Part shown: in pieces, positions 7,995-16,707 of the stretch
Layout of the letters: the number at the start of each line of letters is the position of its first letter
Numbering within the stretch: position 1 is the stretch's first letter
Assembly: GCA_963818925.1 (NCBI GenBank)
Contig: CAWFTN010000001.1
Coordinates: forward strand, 2,356,001-2,420,000
Direction: 5' to 3'
Length of the DNA stretch: 64,000 nt
Source: JAMXLG01 sp963818925
GTDB taxonomy: Bacteria; Vulcanimicrobiota; Vulcanimicrobiia; Vulcanimicrobiales; Vulcanimicrobiaceae
Position numbers and translations under genes: made by a program
Notes under the pieces: generated by a model
What the model saw: only the letters and a program-made list of their open reading frames with translations
Database searches by the model: none
What the model was told of the DNA's origin: nothing

Positions 7995-8645
7995 ATGGCC
8001 GTCTCGCAACCCCGGTATTACCGTGATATTGCCCGGGATGCAATGAACAAAGCTCGCTTCGAAGCGTTCTCGGACGGCGTCTTTGCGTTCGCAATAACGC
8101 TTCTCATCCTCGGTGTCGCGTTGCCCGATTTCAAGACGCCGCCGGCCGAAAGCGAATTGCGCCGCGCACTGCTCGCGCTATGGCCGAATGTGGTCGCATA
8201 CGCGCTGAGTTTCGCCGTCATCGGTATCATGTGGCAGAACCACCACGCGCTGTTTCGCATGGTCGATCGCGTCGACCGCAGGACAGTCTTCTTGAACCTA
8301 TTGTTGCTTGCCGGAACGGTCTTCATTCCGTTTGCGACGTCGGTCCTCGGAACGTATCCGGCGATGCACGCCTCCACCTTCCTCTACGGCGTCGTGCTCA
8401 CGTACTGCGCCACGATGTACAACCTCTTGTTGAAGCATCTGATCGGTCACCGCGCGTTTCACGAAGAGATTGCACCGGAAGCCTTGCGCGCGACGCTGAT
8501 CGCCTACCGAGTCGGCTGGACCATCTACGTTGCGGCGACGCTCGTTGCGCTCGTCGCCCCGATCGTGAGCTTTGCGGCGTACATCTTCGTTTCGCTGTAC
8601 TACCTGATTCCGCACGGAGTCGATCGCGACTTGGAAACGCGATGA
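7995..8645 (+). CDS. TMEM175/DUF1211 family potassium channel-like membrane protein
   Basis: About 216 residues with roughly six hydrophobic segments. It carries the family signature RFEAFSDGVFAFAITLLIL in the first helix (R-x-x-A-F-S-D-G-V-F-A), whose small polar residues line the ion path in bacterial TMEM175 channels. Two starts fit: ATG 7995, with AGGGA just upstream, and ATG 8043, which gives the usual family N-terminus M-N-K-x-R-x-E. The first is chosen for its ribosome-binding site. The bacterial members studied conduct K+ ions; the physiological role here is unknown. The next small gene overlaps its stop codon. Confidence 0.85.
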   Translation: MAVSQPRYYRDIARDAMNKARFEAFSDGVFAFAITLLILGVALPDFKTPPAESELRRALLALWPNVVAYALSFAVIGIMWQNHHALFRMVDRVDRRTVFLNLLLLAGTVFIPFATSVLGTYPAMHASTFLYGVVLTYCATMYNLLLKHLIGHRAFHEEIAPEALRATLIAYRVGWTIYVAATLVALVAPIVSFAAYIFVSLYYLIPHGVDRDLETR

Positions 8646-8860
8646 CGGTTTTCTACTACGGATTTTCGATGGCGCTCTCCATCGCGCTCGGCATTGCGAT
8701 CGGCAACGCGTGGGTCCGCGACCACGACTACGGCGTGTGGACGAAAAAGGTCGTGATCGTTCTCACGATCACGACCGTTGCATTCGGATTGATCCTCGGT
8801 TGGGGAATGGAAACGTGGTTGTCGTGGGCGCTCAACTCGGGTTCGGTGAGAGCTCCTTAG
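8642..8860 (+). CDS. Small two-helix membrane protein coupled to the TMEM175 gene
   Basis: A 72-residue protein starting at the ATGA overlap with the TMEM175 stop. It has two hydrophobic segments, about residues 5-22 and 36-60, separated by a charged loop (NAWVRDHDYGVWTKK). No family is recognised. The overlap suggests coupled translation and perhaps a partner of the channel. Its 3' end overlaps the convergent RND permease gene by 29 bases. Confidence 0.6.
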   Translation: MTVFYYGFSMALSIALGIAIGNAWVRDHDYGVWTKKVVIVLTITTVAFGLILGWGMETWLSWALNSGSVRAP

Positions 8861-11800
8861 GCTTCTCGGACGGATGCTTCGCCTTGCCGTTCATGCCCGC
8901 ATGGAATCGCGCGTCGGACGGCGCGACCCACAGGTACACGTTCGGAATGAGCAGGAGCGTGAGAATGAGCGAGCTCAACACGCCGCCGATAATGACGATG
9001 CCAAGACTCGAGCGCGATTCCGAGCCGGGATCGAGCGCAAGCGCAAGCGGCAAGTTGCCCGCGACGACCGAGAAGCTCGTCATGATGATCGGTCGGAATC
9101 GGATGTGCGCACTCTCCATCATCGCGTGGAACTTGTCGTATCCCCGTTCTCGAAGTGTATTGGCATAGTCCACGAGCAGAATGCCGTTCTTCGTCGCGAT
9201 ACCGATCAGCAAGATCGTGCCGATCAACGAGAAGAGATTGAGCGTCTTACCCGTGATGAACAATGCCGTCAAGGCGCCGATCGCAGCGACCGGCACTGAG
9301 AAGATGATAATGAACGGGGAAAGGTAGCTATTATAGAGCGCGACCATCAGCAAGTAGACGAGCAACACGGAGACGATCATCGACGTGCCGATGCCGACCA
9401 GCGTTTGATGCATGAAGTCTTGCTGTCCAAGCGGTGCCGGACGCACGACGATATTCGGCGGCAGACGCAATGATGGAATATTCTTCATGATGGCATTTTC
9501 CACCGTCGAAAGCGACGAGCCGGGACCGATGTTCGCATTGATGTGAATGACGGTGTTACGATTGACGCGCGTCATCAGCGGCGCCGTGGGGGTCGATTGC
9601 AGCGTCGCAATATCGCCCAAATAAACGATCGAGCCATTCTGCGCACGAATCGGCACGTTTTTCAACGTGGCGATATTCGTCTGATACTCAGGCGGATAAA
9701 TGACCTGGACTTGCTCGAGCCCCGACGTCGTCTCGAATTGTGTCGCAACGTTGCCGCCAAACGCGGCGCCGACGGCTTGCGCCGCGGTTCCGATATCGAC
9801 ATTGAGCGCTTGCATCTTCTGACGATCGAAGATAACTGACACTTCCGGTGCCAATTCGGTTCCACTGCTGTTGACCGACGTCGCTCCCTTTACTTGGCGA
9901 ACTGCATTGAGCACTGTCTGCGCGTACTGCGTCGGATCACCGCCCGTGATATCGGTAACAAGCAAGTCGATAGGCTGGGCGTTGCCTCCATGCGAACCTG
10001 TCGACGGCACAACGGTGGCTTGAACGTCGACCGGCAAGTTTTTCCGCGTAAGCCCCCGGAACTGATCGACCCAATAGTTCGTTGGGTGCTTGCGGTTGTC
10101 GTTGAGGAAGATGTGGATCTGCCCGACGTTGCTCTGCGTGACGAATCCGCCGAACGATGCGGAATATGCGCCGGCGACGGCTGTGTCGTGCTGAATATCC
10201 GCGCCGTTCGCGTCGATGGCTTTTTCTAAAGCGAACGTCCCCTTCGTCACCGTGCTGACGGGAGTTCCGATGGGATACGTGAGCTGGATATAGATCTCGC
10301 CGCGATCGGTCCCCGGAATGAATTCTTCTCCCACGATACCGAACGCAACCATGCCGATCGCGACGACGAACGTGATAGCGCAGAACACCGCAACGAGAGC
10401 GCCGTGCTCGATGCCCCACGGCAACGCGCGTTTGGTATACCAGTCGCGTACGTCGTCGAATTTTTCTCCGAACCACTCAACCGGGCGCCACGGCTTCCAA
10501 TGGGAACGCAGCGCCCAGAGACCCGCCAGAGTCGGCGTGATCGTAAACGAGACGAACAGCGACGTGAGCGTCGAAATCACGACGACGATCGCGAACTCGG
10601 AGAGATTACGGCCGACTTGACCTTGGATGAACGCAATCGGGAAGAACACGACGACATCGACGAGCGTAATAACGACCGCAGCAGCGCCGATTTCTTCGCG
10701 CCCATGGACCGCAGCTTCTTCCGGCGGCTCTTTCAATTCGGTGAAATGGCGCTCGATATTCTCCAAGACGACGGTCGAGTCGTCGACCAGAATACCGATG
10801 ACGAGCGACATGCCGAGCAGCGACACCGTGTCGATCGTCATATTCATTAACTTCATGGCGGTAATCGCGATGGCAAGCGAGGTTGGAATCGCCACGCACA
10901 CTACGATCGCGCTGCGCCACGAACGCAGGAAGAAGATCATCGCGATGCCGGTTAGCAGAATCGCTTCTGCGAGCGTGCGAACCACGAGCGAGATCTGCTG
11001 CTCGGTAAATTTCGACTGAACGTTGATGATCTGAAACTGAATCTGCGGGAATTGCCGTTCGAGTTCGGGTAACGACTTTAGAACGGCGTTCGCCGAATCG
11101 ATTTCGCTCGCTTGCGACATCTTTTGGATCTGGAGGAACAGACCGGGCTTCCCGCTGACCTGTGCGAACTGCAGTCTCGGCTCGTTTCCGGAAGTCACCG
11201 TTGCGACGTCACCGATGCGCACGACGCTGTTGCTCGCCGTCCACGGATTCACATTCCCCGGCAAAGAGCTCACTCCGCCGTTGATGTTTTCAACCTGTGC
11301 ACCGTTCGGCGTTGAGGTTGAACTGCCGCCGCTCGTAATGATCGGCAGGTTGCGAACGGTGTCGAGCGACGTGATGTCGCCGCGCACTTCGACCGCGGTC
11401 TGCCGGTTTGATTCATAGGCAAATCCGCCGGGAACGCGCTGATTGTCGTTGGAGACCGTATTGATTACGTCGTTCAGTGTCAAATTCGCGGCCGCCAATT
11501 TAACGGGATCGACCTCGATCTCATATGCGGGCGTAACGACACCGCCGACGTTCGCAAACGAAATACCCGGTACTTGCTCGACCTGCGGTACGACTTCGTT
11601 TTGCGCGAGCTGCGACAACTCCGAGAGACTCAGCTTCGTCGAATGCAGCGCGAGCGTCACGACGACGGATTCGGCCGGGTCGCGCAGATTGACCGTCGGC
11701 TGCTGGATGTTCGCAGGCAAAAGGCGTTCGGAGGCCTGAACCGCCTTGTTCGTCAGCGCAAGATCGGTTGCCGTATCCGACTGAATGTCGAACGTCGCGG

Positions 11801-12083
11801 AGATCGTCGCTTGTCCTTGCTGCACGACGCTGTTGATTGTTTGGAGATCGGGCGTACCCGACAAATTCTCTTCGATCGGTTTGACGATCTCGTCGCGCAT
11901 TTCTGTGACGGACGCGCCGCTATAGCCGACCGAAATCGTGATCGTCGGCTGGCTAACGTTCGGAAAAAGTTCCTTCGGGATGAGGATCGTCGAGAGAATG
12001 CCGGCGAACATCATCAACGCCACGATGACGAAGACGAGGGTGGGCCGGTGGACGAAGAGCCGAGTAAGGCTGAAGTTGTTCAT
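8832..12083 (-). CDS. RND (HAE1/AcrB family) efflux permease
   Basis: A 1083-residue inner-membrane antiporter, within the AcrB length range. The N-terminus NNFSLTRLFVHRPTLVFVIV and the string LIPKELFPNVSQPTITISV are characteristic. The proton-relay Asp pair is in VIGILVDDSTVVLENIERH, and the essential Lys is in LLIGIATKNGILLVDYA. Two large periplasmic loops and about 12 helices follow the AcrB plan. It forms a tripartite pump with the upstream adaptor; no TolC-type outer-membrane gene is in the window. Substrates cannot be told, but the HAE1 type points to amphiphilic organic compounds rather than metals. The ATG overlaps the adaptor stop by 4 bases. Confidence 0.95.
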   Translation of the reverse strand: MNNFSLTRLFVHRPTLVFVIVALMMFAGILSTILIPKELFPNVSQPTITISVGYSGASVTEMRDEIVKPIEENLSGTPDLQTINSVVQQGQATISATFDIQSDTATDLALTNKAVQASERLLPANIQQPTVNLRDPAESVVVTLALHSTKLSLSELSQLAQNEVVPQVEQVPGISFANVGGVVTPAYEIEVDPVKLAAANLTLNDVINTVSNDNQRVPGGFAYESNRQTAVEVRGDITSLDTVRNLPIITSGGSSTSTPNGAQVENINGGVSSLPGNVNPWTASNSVVRIGDVATVTSGNEPRLQFAQVSGKPGLFLQIQKMSQASEIDSANAVLKSLPELERQFPQIQFQIINVQSKFTEQQISLVVRTLAEAILLTGIAMIFFLRSWRSAIVVCVAIPTSLAIAITAMKLMNMTIDTVSLLGMSLVIGILVDDSTVVLENIERHFTELKEPPEEAAVHGREEIGAAAVVITLVDVVVFFPIAFIQGQVGRNLSEFAIVVVISTLTSLFVSFTITPTLAGLWALRSHWKPWRPVEWFGEKFDDVRDWYTKRALPWGIEHGALVAVFCAITFVVAIGMVAFGIVGEEFIPGTDRGEIYIQLTYPIGTPVSTVTKGTFALEKAIDANGADIQHDTAVAGAYSASFGGFVTQSNVGQIHIFLNDNRKHPTNYWVDQFRGLTRKNLPVDVQATVVPSTGSHGGNAQPIDLLVTDITGGDPTQYAQTVLNAVRQVKGATSVNSSGTELAPEVSVIFDRQKMQALNVDIGTAAQAVGAAFGGNVATQFETTSGLEQVQVIYPPEYQTNIATLKNVPIRAQNGSIVYLGDIATLQSTPTAPLMTRVNRNTVIHINANIGPGSSLSTVENAIMKNIPSLRLPPNIVVRPAPLGQQDFMHQTLVGIGTSMIVSVLLVYLLMVALYNSYLSPFIIIFSVPVAAIGALTALFITGKTLNLFSLIGTILLIGIATKNGILLVDYANTLRERGYDKFHAMMESAHIRFRPIIMTSFSVVAGNLPLALALDPGSESRSSLGIVIIGGVLSSLILTLLLIPNVYLWVAPSDARFHAGMNGKAKHPSEKPKELSPNPS

Positions 12084-13324
12084 TGCCGGTACGACACTTT
12101 TTCGCCGTCGCCGATGCTCATCTGACCATTGGAAACGACGCGAGTTCCCGAGGAAACACCCGTTACGACCGACGTCGTACCGTTGCTTGCAAGCTCGGAG
12201 ACTTTTACGGTCTTGACCGTGCTATCGGGCAGCACGATCTGTAGCGCGTCGTGGTTGTCGTCGGTGAATGCCGTTTCGGGAACGCGCACACCGCGAACCG
12301 CCGGCAGACGAACGTTGCCTTGCACCGCCATGCCCGGACGAAGCGATTCATCCTCGTTCGGCAAGAGCACTTTGACTTGAAATTCCGTCGAACCCGGCTG
12401 AATTTCGTTCAGCACGCCGACGACTTTGCCGCTCAGATTCGCATTGCGCTCGCCGGCAACGGAAATCGTTGCTGCCGTGCCGTTCGTAATGCCTTCGACT
12501 TGCGCCGCGGATCCGCGCAGGATTGCATATGCCGGTTTGACTTGCTGGAGCGTGAAGATCTGCCGGTTTCCCGGATATTCGCCCGGATTCAAATTGCGGT
12601 TGACGAGTACACCGTCGATCGGAGAGACGATCGTCGCCTTTGAGATCTGCACGCGAATTTGCTGCGCTTGCGCCAGCGCCACTGCGACTTGCGCGCGCGC
12701 TTGCGCGACCGTCGCGGACTGCGCGCCGGGCGCATTGATACTCGGACCGTTTGCCTGAACCGTGGCTTGCGCGGCACGGACGTTAGCAAGGTCGTTTCTC
12801 ACCGTCGCCTGATCCGTCTGCACTTGTTGCAGCGACACGTAACCTTGACGAAACAACTGCTGATCGCGCGCAAGCACGCTCTGATCGCGCGCGAGCGTCG
12901 CTTGCGCACCGGTCAACTGCTGATTGCCTTGCGTGATGGTCGCGCTGCCCGAATAGATGTTGTGTTGCGTGTTGGCTTGATTGCTCTGTGCGGTCGCGAG
13001 ATCGGATTGAAGTTGCGCTTGCAGATCGGCCGTATCGAGTCGCGCGAGCACCTGGCCTTTTGTGACGTGGTCGCCTTCCTGAGCGTATACACCCCCGGCA
13101 GGTTCCGAGAGCGAGCTTTGAATCGCAACCTCTTCGAACGGCGCGATGAGACCGGACATCGTCGACGACGGCACAACGTCACCGAAGTTTGCAACGGCCG
13201 TGCTGACGTATGGTGTCTGCTGCCGCGGGGCTTGCTGATGTTTCCCGCAGCCCGTCAGTATGGCCGTAAGTAGTAAAAGGCCGGCTAGCGCGCCGGCGGC
13301 TGGATGTCGCGCACGATCTTTCAT
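12080..13324 (-). CDS. RND pump periplasmic adaptor lipoprotein
   Basis: A 414-residue membrane-fusion protein (AcrA/MexA type). A lipoprotein signal (LLLLTAILTGC) predicts inner-membrane anchoring through Cys. A barrel-sandwich segment (VYAQEGDHVTKGQVLARLD) precedes a long Gln/Ala-rich coiled coil (about residues 105-205), then the returning lipoyl half (ATIVSPIDGVLVNRNLNPGE) and beta-barrel domain. Start ATG 13324 is chosen over an upstream in-frame start because GGTGAG lies about 5 bases before it and the lipobox then falls at a normal distance. First gene of the pump operon. Confidence 0.93.
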   Translation of the reverse strand: MKDRARHPAAGALAGLLLLTAILTGCGKHQQAPRQQTPYVSTAVANFGDVVPSSTMSGLIAPFEEVAIQSSLSEPAGGVYAQEGDHVTKGQVLARLDTADLQAQLQSDLATAQSNQANTQHNIYSGSATITQGNQQLTGAQATLARDQSVLARDQQLFRQGYVSLQQVQTDQATVRNDLANVRAAQATVQANGPSINAPGAQSATVAQARAQVAVALAQAQQIRVQISKATIVSPIDGVLVNRNLNPGEYPGNRQIFTLQQVKPAYAILRGSAAQVEGITNGTAATISVAGERNANLSGKVVGVLNEIQPGSTEFQVKVLLPNEDESLRPGMAVQGNVRLPAVRGVRVPETAFTDDNHDALQIVLPDSTVKTVKVSELASNGTTSVVTGVSSGTRVVSNGQMSIGDGEKVSYRQ

Positions 13325-13386
13325 TTTCTCACCGCACACTGTGCCGGTTTACCCTGAGAATGACCAGATATGGGGGCAGCGATACG

Positions 13387-13406
13387 GGCTTATTTGGGAA
13401 TAAACC
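13387..13406. promoter_or_regulatory. Inverted repeat between the RND operon and the DUF3810 gene
   Basis: GGCTTATT-TGGG-AATAAACC, 8-base arms with one mismatch, immediately beyond the DUF3810 stop and about 60 bases upstream of the adaptor start. It could be an operator for the pump operon (two-fold symmetry is usual for TetR/MarR sites) or a weak hairpin at the end of the DUF3810 transcript; no T-run follows. Confidence 0.35.
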
Positions 13407-14501
13407 TTAGCGGGAGATGGGGATGCCGCTTCGGTTGAGTTGCACGCCGATGTAGAGGCGGGTGACCTCGTTGTAGTTTGCGATTCCGGCGGCGATGTGG
13501 TTGCTTTTGAGGTATGAGTTGTAGGTGTGCCAGGAAGCTGACGCAAGGCGGGCGTTGATTCGCTCGGCGTTGCGCTTTCGCAAGGCGGCGAAATCAGCCC
13601 AAACCAACGGGATAAACGTATTCTTTTCGTACTTCGGAATCGACGGCAGGTAAAGAAATAGTTCCAGCCAGCCGGAATAGGCGAGCACCGGGTCGCGCGA
13701 GCGGGTGCACGTGACGATCGCGATATAGTTTGCCTCGTCTTCTCGCGCGTACGCAGCGACGTGACTCCACTCGTGCGCGAGTGAAAACGGCCGTTCGAAC
13801 CACAACAGATCGCTCGCGAGCTGGACGTTGAGCGTGAGGGGATTGATGAAACCGCTGGTGCCCGTCGCATTCATGAACGGATCGAAGAGCGTCGGTTTTG
13901 CCGCGCCCGTGATCGGAATCCACGCGTCTCCGCCGGCTTGAACGACGGGAAGCCACGCATCGTACAACGTGCCGAGATCGTACGCGCCGTTTGCTCTCGC
14001 ATGCGCGAGCGGCGCGAGATAATTGATCTCAGTGATTGCGCGCTTGCGAAGATTATCGACTGCGCCCGGCGTTACCGCTGATGCGCGATACTGCACGCGC
14101 GTTTCGATCGGCGCGCGATTGTAATTCCAACCCCAGCTCGCTTCGAACCAGAAATAGTACAAACCGAGAACGCCGAGCAATTCGACGATCGTCAGGGCGA
14201 TGCGGCGCCATAACGCGAGTTTCGCGCGCGTGCGAAACCAGATCGGAAGACGCCATACGAGCAACGCGATACCGAGCACAACGGCGACGTCACCGAGCGA
14301 CCACGGCGTCGCGTTGGTGACGGGAAAGATCGCGTGTTCCCATTGCGGATAGATCCCGTTTGCAAAAACAGTTTCGACCCACTGAGCATTTGACGGCACG
14401 AGCAGCGTCAGCACGCCGAAAGCAATGCCGATCGCCGGAACGAGCGATAAAGCAAAAGAGCCGCCCAAGGGGCGGCTCCCGTTTCTCACGTTGATGCGCA
14501 A
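13407..14501 (-). CDS. DUF3810 membrane protein with HExxH-like motif
   Basis: About 364 residues. Three hydrophobic segments in the first 130 residues are followed by a soluble domain. It contains FSLAHEWSHVAAYAREDEAN, in which H-E-x-x-H and the downstream E resemble a gluzincin zinc site, the reason DUF3810 is thought to be a metalloprotease. WNYNRAPIETRV and SGWLELFLYLP are other conserved-looking strings. The start is uncertain: ATG 14501 is used, but a perfect terminator hairpin for rplM-rpsI (14458-14478) lies inside its first 15 codons, so a later start (for instance a GTG in the first membrane segment) is possible. Substrate unknown. Confidence 0.75.
   Translation of the reverse strand: MRINVRNGSRPLGGSFALSLVPAIGIAFGVLTLLVPSNAQWVETVFANGIYPQWEHAIFPVTNATPWSLGDVAVVLGIALLVWRLPIWFRTRAKLALWRRIALTIVELLGVLGLYYFWFEASWGWNYNRAPIETRVQYRASAVTPGAVDNLRKRAITEINYLAPLAHARANGAYDLGTLYDAWLPVVQAGGDAWIPITGAAKPTLFDPFMNATGTSGFINPLTLNVQLASDLLWFERPFSLAHEWSHVAAYAREDEANYIAIVTCTRSRDPVLAYSGWLELFLYLPSIPKYEKNTFIPLVWADFAALRKRNAERINARLASASWHTYNSYLKSNHIAAGIANYNEVTRLYIGVQLNRSGIPISR
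14453..14478 (-). terminator. Intrinsic terminator of rplM-rpsI
   Basis: On the minus strand GAGCCGCCC-CTT-GGGCGGCTC is followed by TTTTGCTTT: a perfect 9-bp GC-rich stem with a 3-base loop and short U-run, 35 bases after the rpsI stop. It lies within the annotated 5' end of the DUF3810 gene. Confidence 0.75.
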
Positions 14502-14512
14502 GGCTTCTCGAA

Positions 14513-14905
14513 TTAGCGCTTCGAGAACTGGAAGCGCTTACGTGCGCGCTTGCGGCCGTACTTCTTCGATTCTTTTTCGCGCGGGTCGCGGGTCAGGAAA
14601 CCGTTCTTGCGCAGAATCTCTTTGAACGAACCGTCCATCTCGACGAGCGCGCGCGCGATACCGTGACGCACCGCACCGGCTTGTCCCGTCACGCCGCCGC
14701 CTTCCGCTTTGACGATGATATCGAAGCGGCCGCCGCTTTGCGTTGCCTCGAGGGGCTGACGCACGATCTGCTGCAGTTGCGGACGCGGGAAGTACTCTTC
14801 GACCGGCTTCTTGTTGACGGTGATGACGCCTTGACCGAGGACGAGCTTCACTCGCGCGATTGCGCGCTTGCGGCGTCCGGTGGCTTGAATCTGATTGGTA
14901 TCCAC
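14513..14905 (-). CDS. rpsI: Ribosomal protein S9
   Basis: A 130-residue small-subunit protein, the normal length. Conserved strings: TGRRKRAIARVKL at the N-terminus, GVTGQAGAVRHGIARALV in the middle, and the C-terminal tail ending KRFQFSKR; the last Arg reaches the P-site tRNA in the ribosome. It follows rplM by 8 bases in the universal rplM-rpsI order and ends at an intrinsic terminator. Confidence 0.97.
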   Translation of the reverse strand: MDTNQIQATGRRKRAIARVKLVLGQGVITVNKKPVEEYFPRPQLQQIVRQPLEATQSGGRFDIIVKAEGGGVTGQAGAVRHGIARALVEMDGSFKEILRKNGFLTRDPREKESKKYGRKRARKRFQFSKR

Positions 14906-14913
14906 GAATACTC

Positions 14914-15339
14914 CTAGAACAGCGGCTGCGGCTTCTGCGCGTCGTGTGTGTGCGTCGATCCTTCGTACACTTTCAAACGTCCGAGTTGGACGTCGCGCAT
15001 ACGGTTGGTCGGAAGCATACCGCGCACGGCCTTTTCGATTAGGCGCGTCGGATGCTTCTCGTGAATTTCACGCGCGGTCTTCGTTTTGAGTCCGCCCGGG
15101 AAACCGCTGTGATTGTGGTAGACTTTCTCGTCCCACTTCTTTCCGCCGAGTTCGATTTTGTCGGCATTGATCACAATGACGAAATCGCCGTTGTCGATGT
15201 GCGGCGTCCACGTCGGCTTGTGTTTGCCCGAGAGCGCGCGCGCAATGCGCACCGCGAGCGTGCCGAGCCGTTGCCCGGCCGCATCGACGATGTACCAATC
15301 GGCTTTCGTCTCTGCGGTTTTCTGTAGCGTCGTTCGCAT
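14914..15339 (-). CDS. rplM: Ribosomal protein L13
   Basis: 141 residues from ATG 15339, which has AGGATA upstream and gives the standard N-terminus (TLQKTAETKADWYIVDA). An in-frame start 60 bases earlier would add residues encoded by the leader hairpin and is not favoured. Motifs: LSGKHKPTWTPHIDNGDFV, GLKTKTAREIHEKHPTRLIE and AVRGMLPTNRM. It assembles early in the 50S subunit and in E. coli represses its own mRNA. Confidence 0.97.
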   Translation of the reverse strand: MRTTLQKTAETKADWYIVDAAGQRLGTLAVRIARALSGKHKPTWTPHIDNGDFVIVINADKIELGGKKWDEKVYHNHSGFPGGLKTKTAREIHEKHPTRLIEKAVRGMLPTNRMRDVQLGRLKVYEGSTHTHDAQKPQPLF

Positions 15340-15365
15340 GAAAAAATATCCTGACAAGAAAGTCT

Positions 15366-15384
15366 GCGCCGCACCGTGCGGCGC
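15366..15384 (-). promoter_or_regulatory. Hairpin in the rplM leader
   Basis: GCGCCGCA-CGG-TGCGGCGC on the minus strand: a perfect 8-bp stem with 3-base loop, 27 bases before the rplM start. L13 operons in several phyla carry leader hairpins used for feedback by the ribosomal protein. This could be such a site; the sequence alone does not prove it. Confidence 0.4.
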
Positions 15385-15451
15385 GACGAACTTACGCATC
15401 TTAGCGGGTGTCCGGGGGCCGCGTCAAGGGATTTTCCACGAGTGAAATCAT

Positions 15452-15481
15452 TTGACAAGTATTTGAGTAATCAAATATACT
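15452..15481 (+). promoter_or_regulatory. marR promoter with palindromic operator
   Basis: -35 TTGACA (15452-15457) and -10 TATACT (15476-15481), spacing 18. Between and overlapping them lies TATTTGA-GTAA-TCAAATA (15460-15477), a perfect 7-base inverted repeat of the kind bound by MarR dimers. The -10 ends only 7 bases before the marR ATG, so the transcript probably begins at or next to the start codon. Confidence 0.8.
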
Positions 15482-15488
15482 CCTGCCC

Positions 15489-15893
15489 ATGCCTACGGAA
15501 GCTATGAAAACGATCTTCGCCCTCGCCGCGGCTCACGCCGTCATCACCCGCTCGCTCGAAGTGGCCGGTCTCAGCTTTGCCGAGCTTCGATTGCTCTTAG
15601 CGATCCGCGGTAGCGACGCCGGGCGGCGCCCCACGGAGTTGGCCCTCGATCTGCACCTCAGTCCCTCCGGCGTCACGCGCGCGCTGCTGCCGCTCGAGAA
15701 GCGCGGCGTCGTCGAGCGGAAGCGCGACCCCGGCGACGGCCGCGCTTCGCATATCTTCCTCACCGCAGCCGGAGTCGAGTTGGTCGATGAAGCGACGCAA
15801 GCCGCCGGCGAACGGGGGACCAAGCTGCTACGACGGCTGAGCATCGGCCAGACGAAGCAGCTCCAGCGACTCCTGGAAGAGATCGGCCGCTAG
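15489..15893 (+). CDS. MarR family transcriptional regulator
   Basis: A 134-residue winged-helix repressor. The recognition helix lies in LHLSPSGVTRALLPLEKRGV and the wing in RDPGDGRASHIFLTAAG, the D-x-R/G-D-G-R-A motif of MarR proteins; N- and C-terminal helices would form the dimer. Its operator sits across its own promoter, so it is probably autoregulated. It is convergent with the DUF1801 gene (4-base overlap). The inducing ligand is unknown; no other gene shares this promoter except possibly rplM on the opposite side. Confidence 0.92.
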   Translation: MPTEAMKTIFALAAAHAVITRSLEVAGLSFAELRLLLAIRGSDAGRRPTELALDLHLSPSGVTRALLPLEKRGVVERKRDPGDGRASHIFLTAAGVELVDEATQAAGERGTKLLRRLSIGQTKQLQRLLEEIGR

Positions 15894-16300
15894 CGCTTCG
15901 CGGCTTTCTTTGCTCCCTTTGCTCCCTTAGGCTGCGTGTTCAGTCCAACCGCCTCGCGAACGAGCGCCTTGAGCGCCTTTTCGTCGATCTTGTCGCCTTC
16001 GTGAAAGTCGATGGCGCGCCGAGTGTTGCCCTCGAGGCTGGAGTTGAAGAGCCCCGAGGGGTCCTTCAGCGCAGCGCCGTTGGCAAACGTCATCTTCACG
16101 ACGGTTTTGTAGGTCTCGCCCGTGCAAATCATTCCGTCGTGATACCAGACGGGCACGCCGCGCCACTTCCATTCCTCGACGACGTCCGGATCGGCTTGTT
16201 TGATTAAAGCACGCATTTGAGCGAGCATCTCGCCGCGCCAATCGCCGAGCTCCTTGATTCGCCCGTCGATCATCTGAGATGGAGATGCGGTTTTAGCCAT
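15890..16300 (-). CDS. DUF1801 (YdhG-like) protein
   Basis: 136 residues from ATG 16300, which overlaps the upstream VOC gene by 8 bases; the frame stays open further up but without coding character. It has EEWKWRGVPVWYHDGMICTG and VKMTFANGAALKDPSGLF, the two strand regions of the DUF1801 fold, and a Lys/Ala-rich tail (PKGAKGAKKAAKR). DUF1801 proteins often sit beside VOC proteins and ECF41 sigma factors, as here. No biochemical activity is established. Confidence 0.85.
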   Translation of the reverse strand: MAKTASPSQMIDGRIKELGDWRGEMLAQMRALIKQADPDVVEEWKWRGVPVWYHDGMICTGETYKTVVKMTFANGAALKDPSGLFNSSLEGNTRRAIDFHEGDKIDEKALKALVREAVGLNTQPKGAKGAKKAAKR

Positions 16301-16634
16301 TCGGCGGTTGCCGTAAGCCGATGACTGAACCGTTCGGGTCCTTGACGCTGGCGACGAGCAGACCCTGAGCAACGTCGGTAATATCTTGCACGACGGTTCC
16401 GCCCGCATCGACGAGCGTTTTCACGCTTGCCGCGATATCGCTCACCGTCCAATAGGCAAGCGCACCGGGCTTCGCGCTGGAGCCCTGCGGAATGAGGCCG
16501 ATTTCCATGTCGCCGTTCTTATAGCCGACGTAATACGGGGAATCGGCGTAGGGATCGCCGCCGAGAAGCTGACCGAAGAATCGTTTCGCAGCGCTCATAT
16601 CCGCTGCCTCATAAATGAGTAGAGAGACGTCCAA
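16293..16634 (-). CDS. VOC (glyoxalase/bleomycin-resistance fold) protein
   Basis: A 113-residue single VOC domain. The strand-helix start VSLLIYEAADMSAAKRFFGQ and the closing ASVKDPNGSVIGLRQP (D-P-x-G-x-x-x-G) are typical. The metal ligands of true glyoxalases are not clearly conserved (no obvious N-terminal His; a Glu precedes IGLIPQG), so catalysis is uncertain. Divergent from the ECF41 sigma gene; the two 5' ends are about 70 bases apart, so it is a possible target. Confidence 0.8.
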   Translation of the reverse strand: MDVSLLIYEAADMSAAKRFFGQLLGGDPYADSPYYVGYKNGDMEIGLIPQGSSAKPGALAYWTVSDIAASVKTLVDAGGTVVQDITDVAQGLLVASVKDPNGSVIGLRQPPNG

Positions 16635-16707
16635 GATTCTGTACTCCTTTCGTTTCTATGACGGATCGAGCGGGATGAAACGTGACGAGCGCCGCAAGAG
16701 GCGATTC

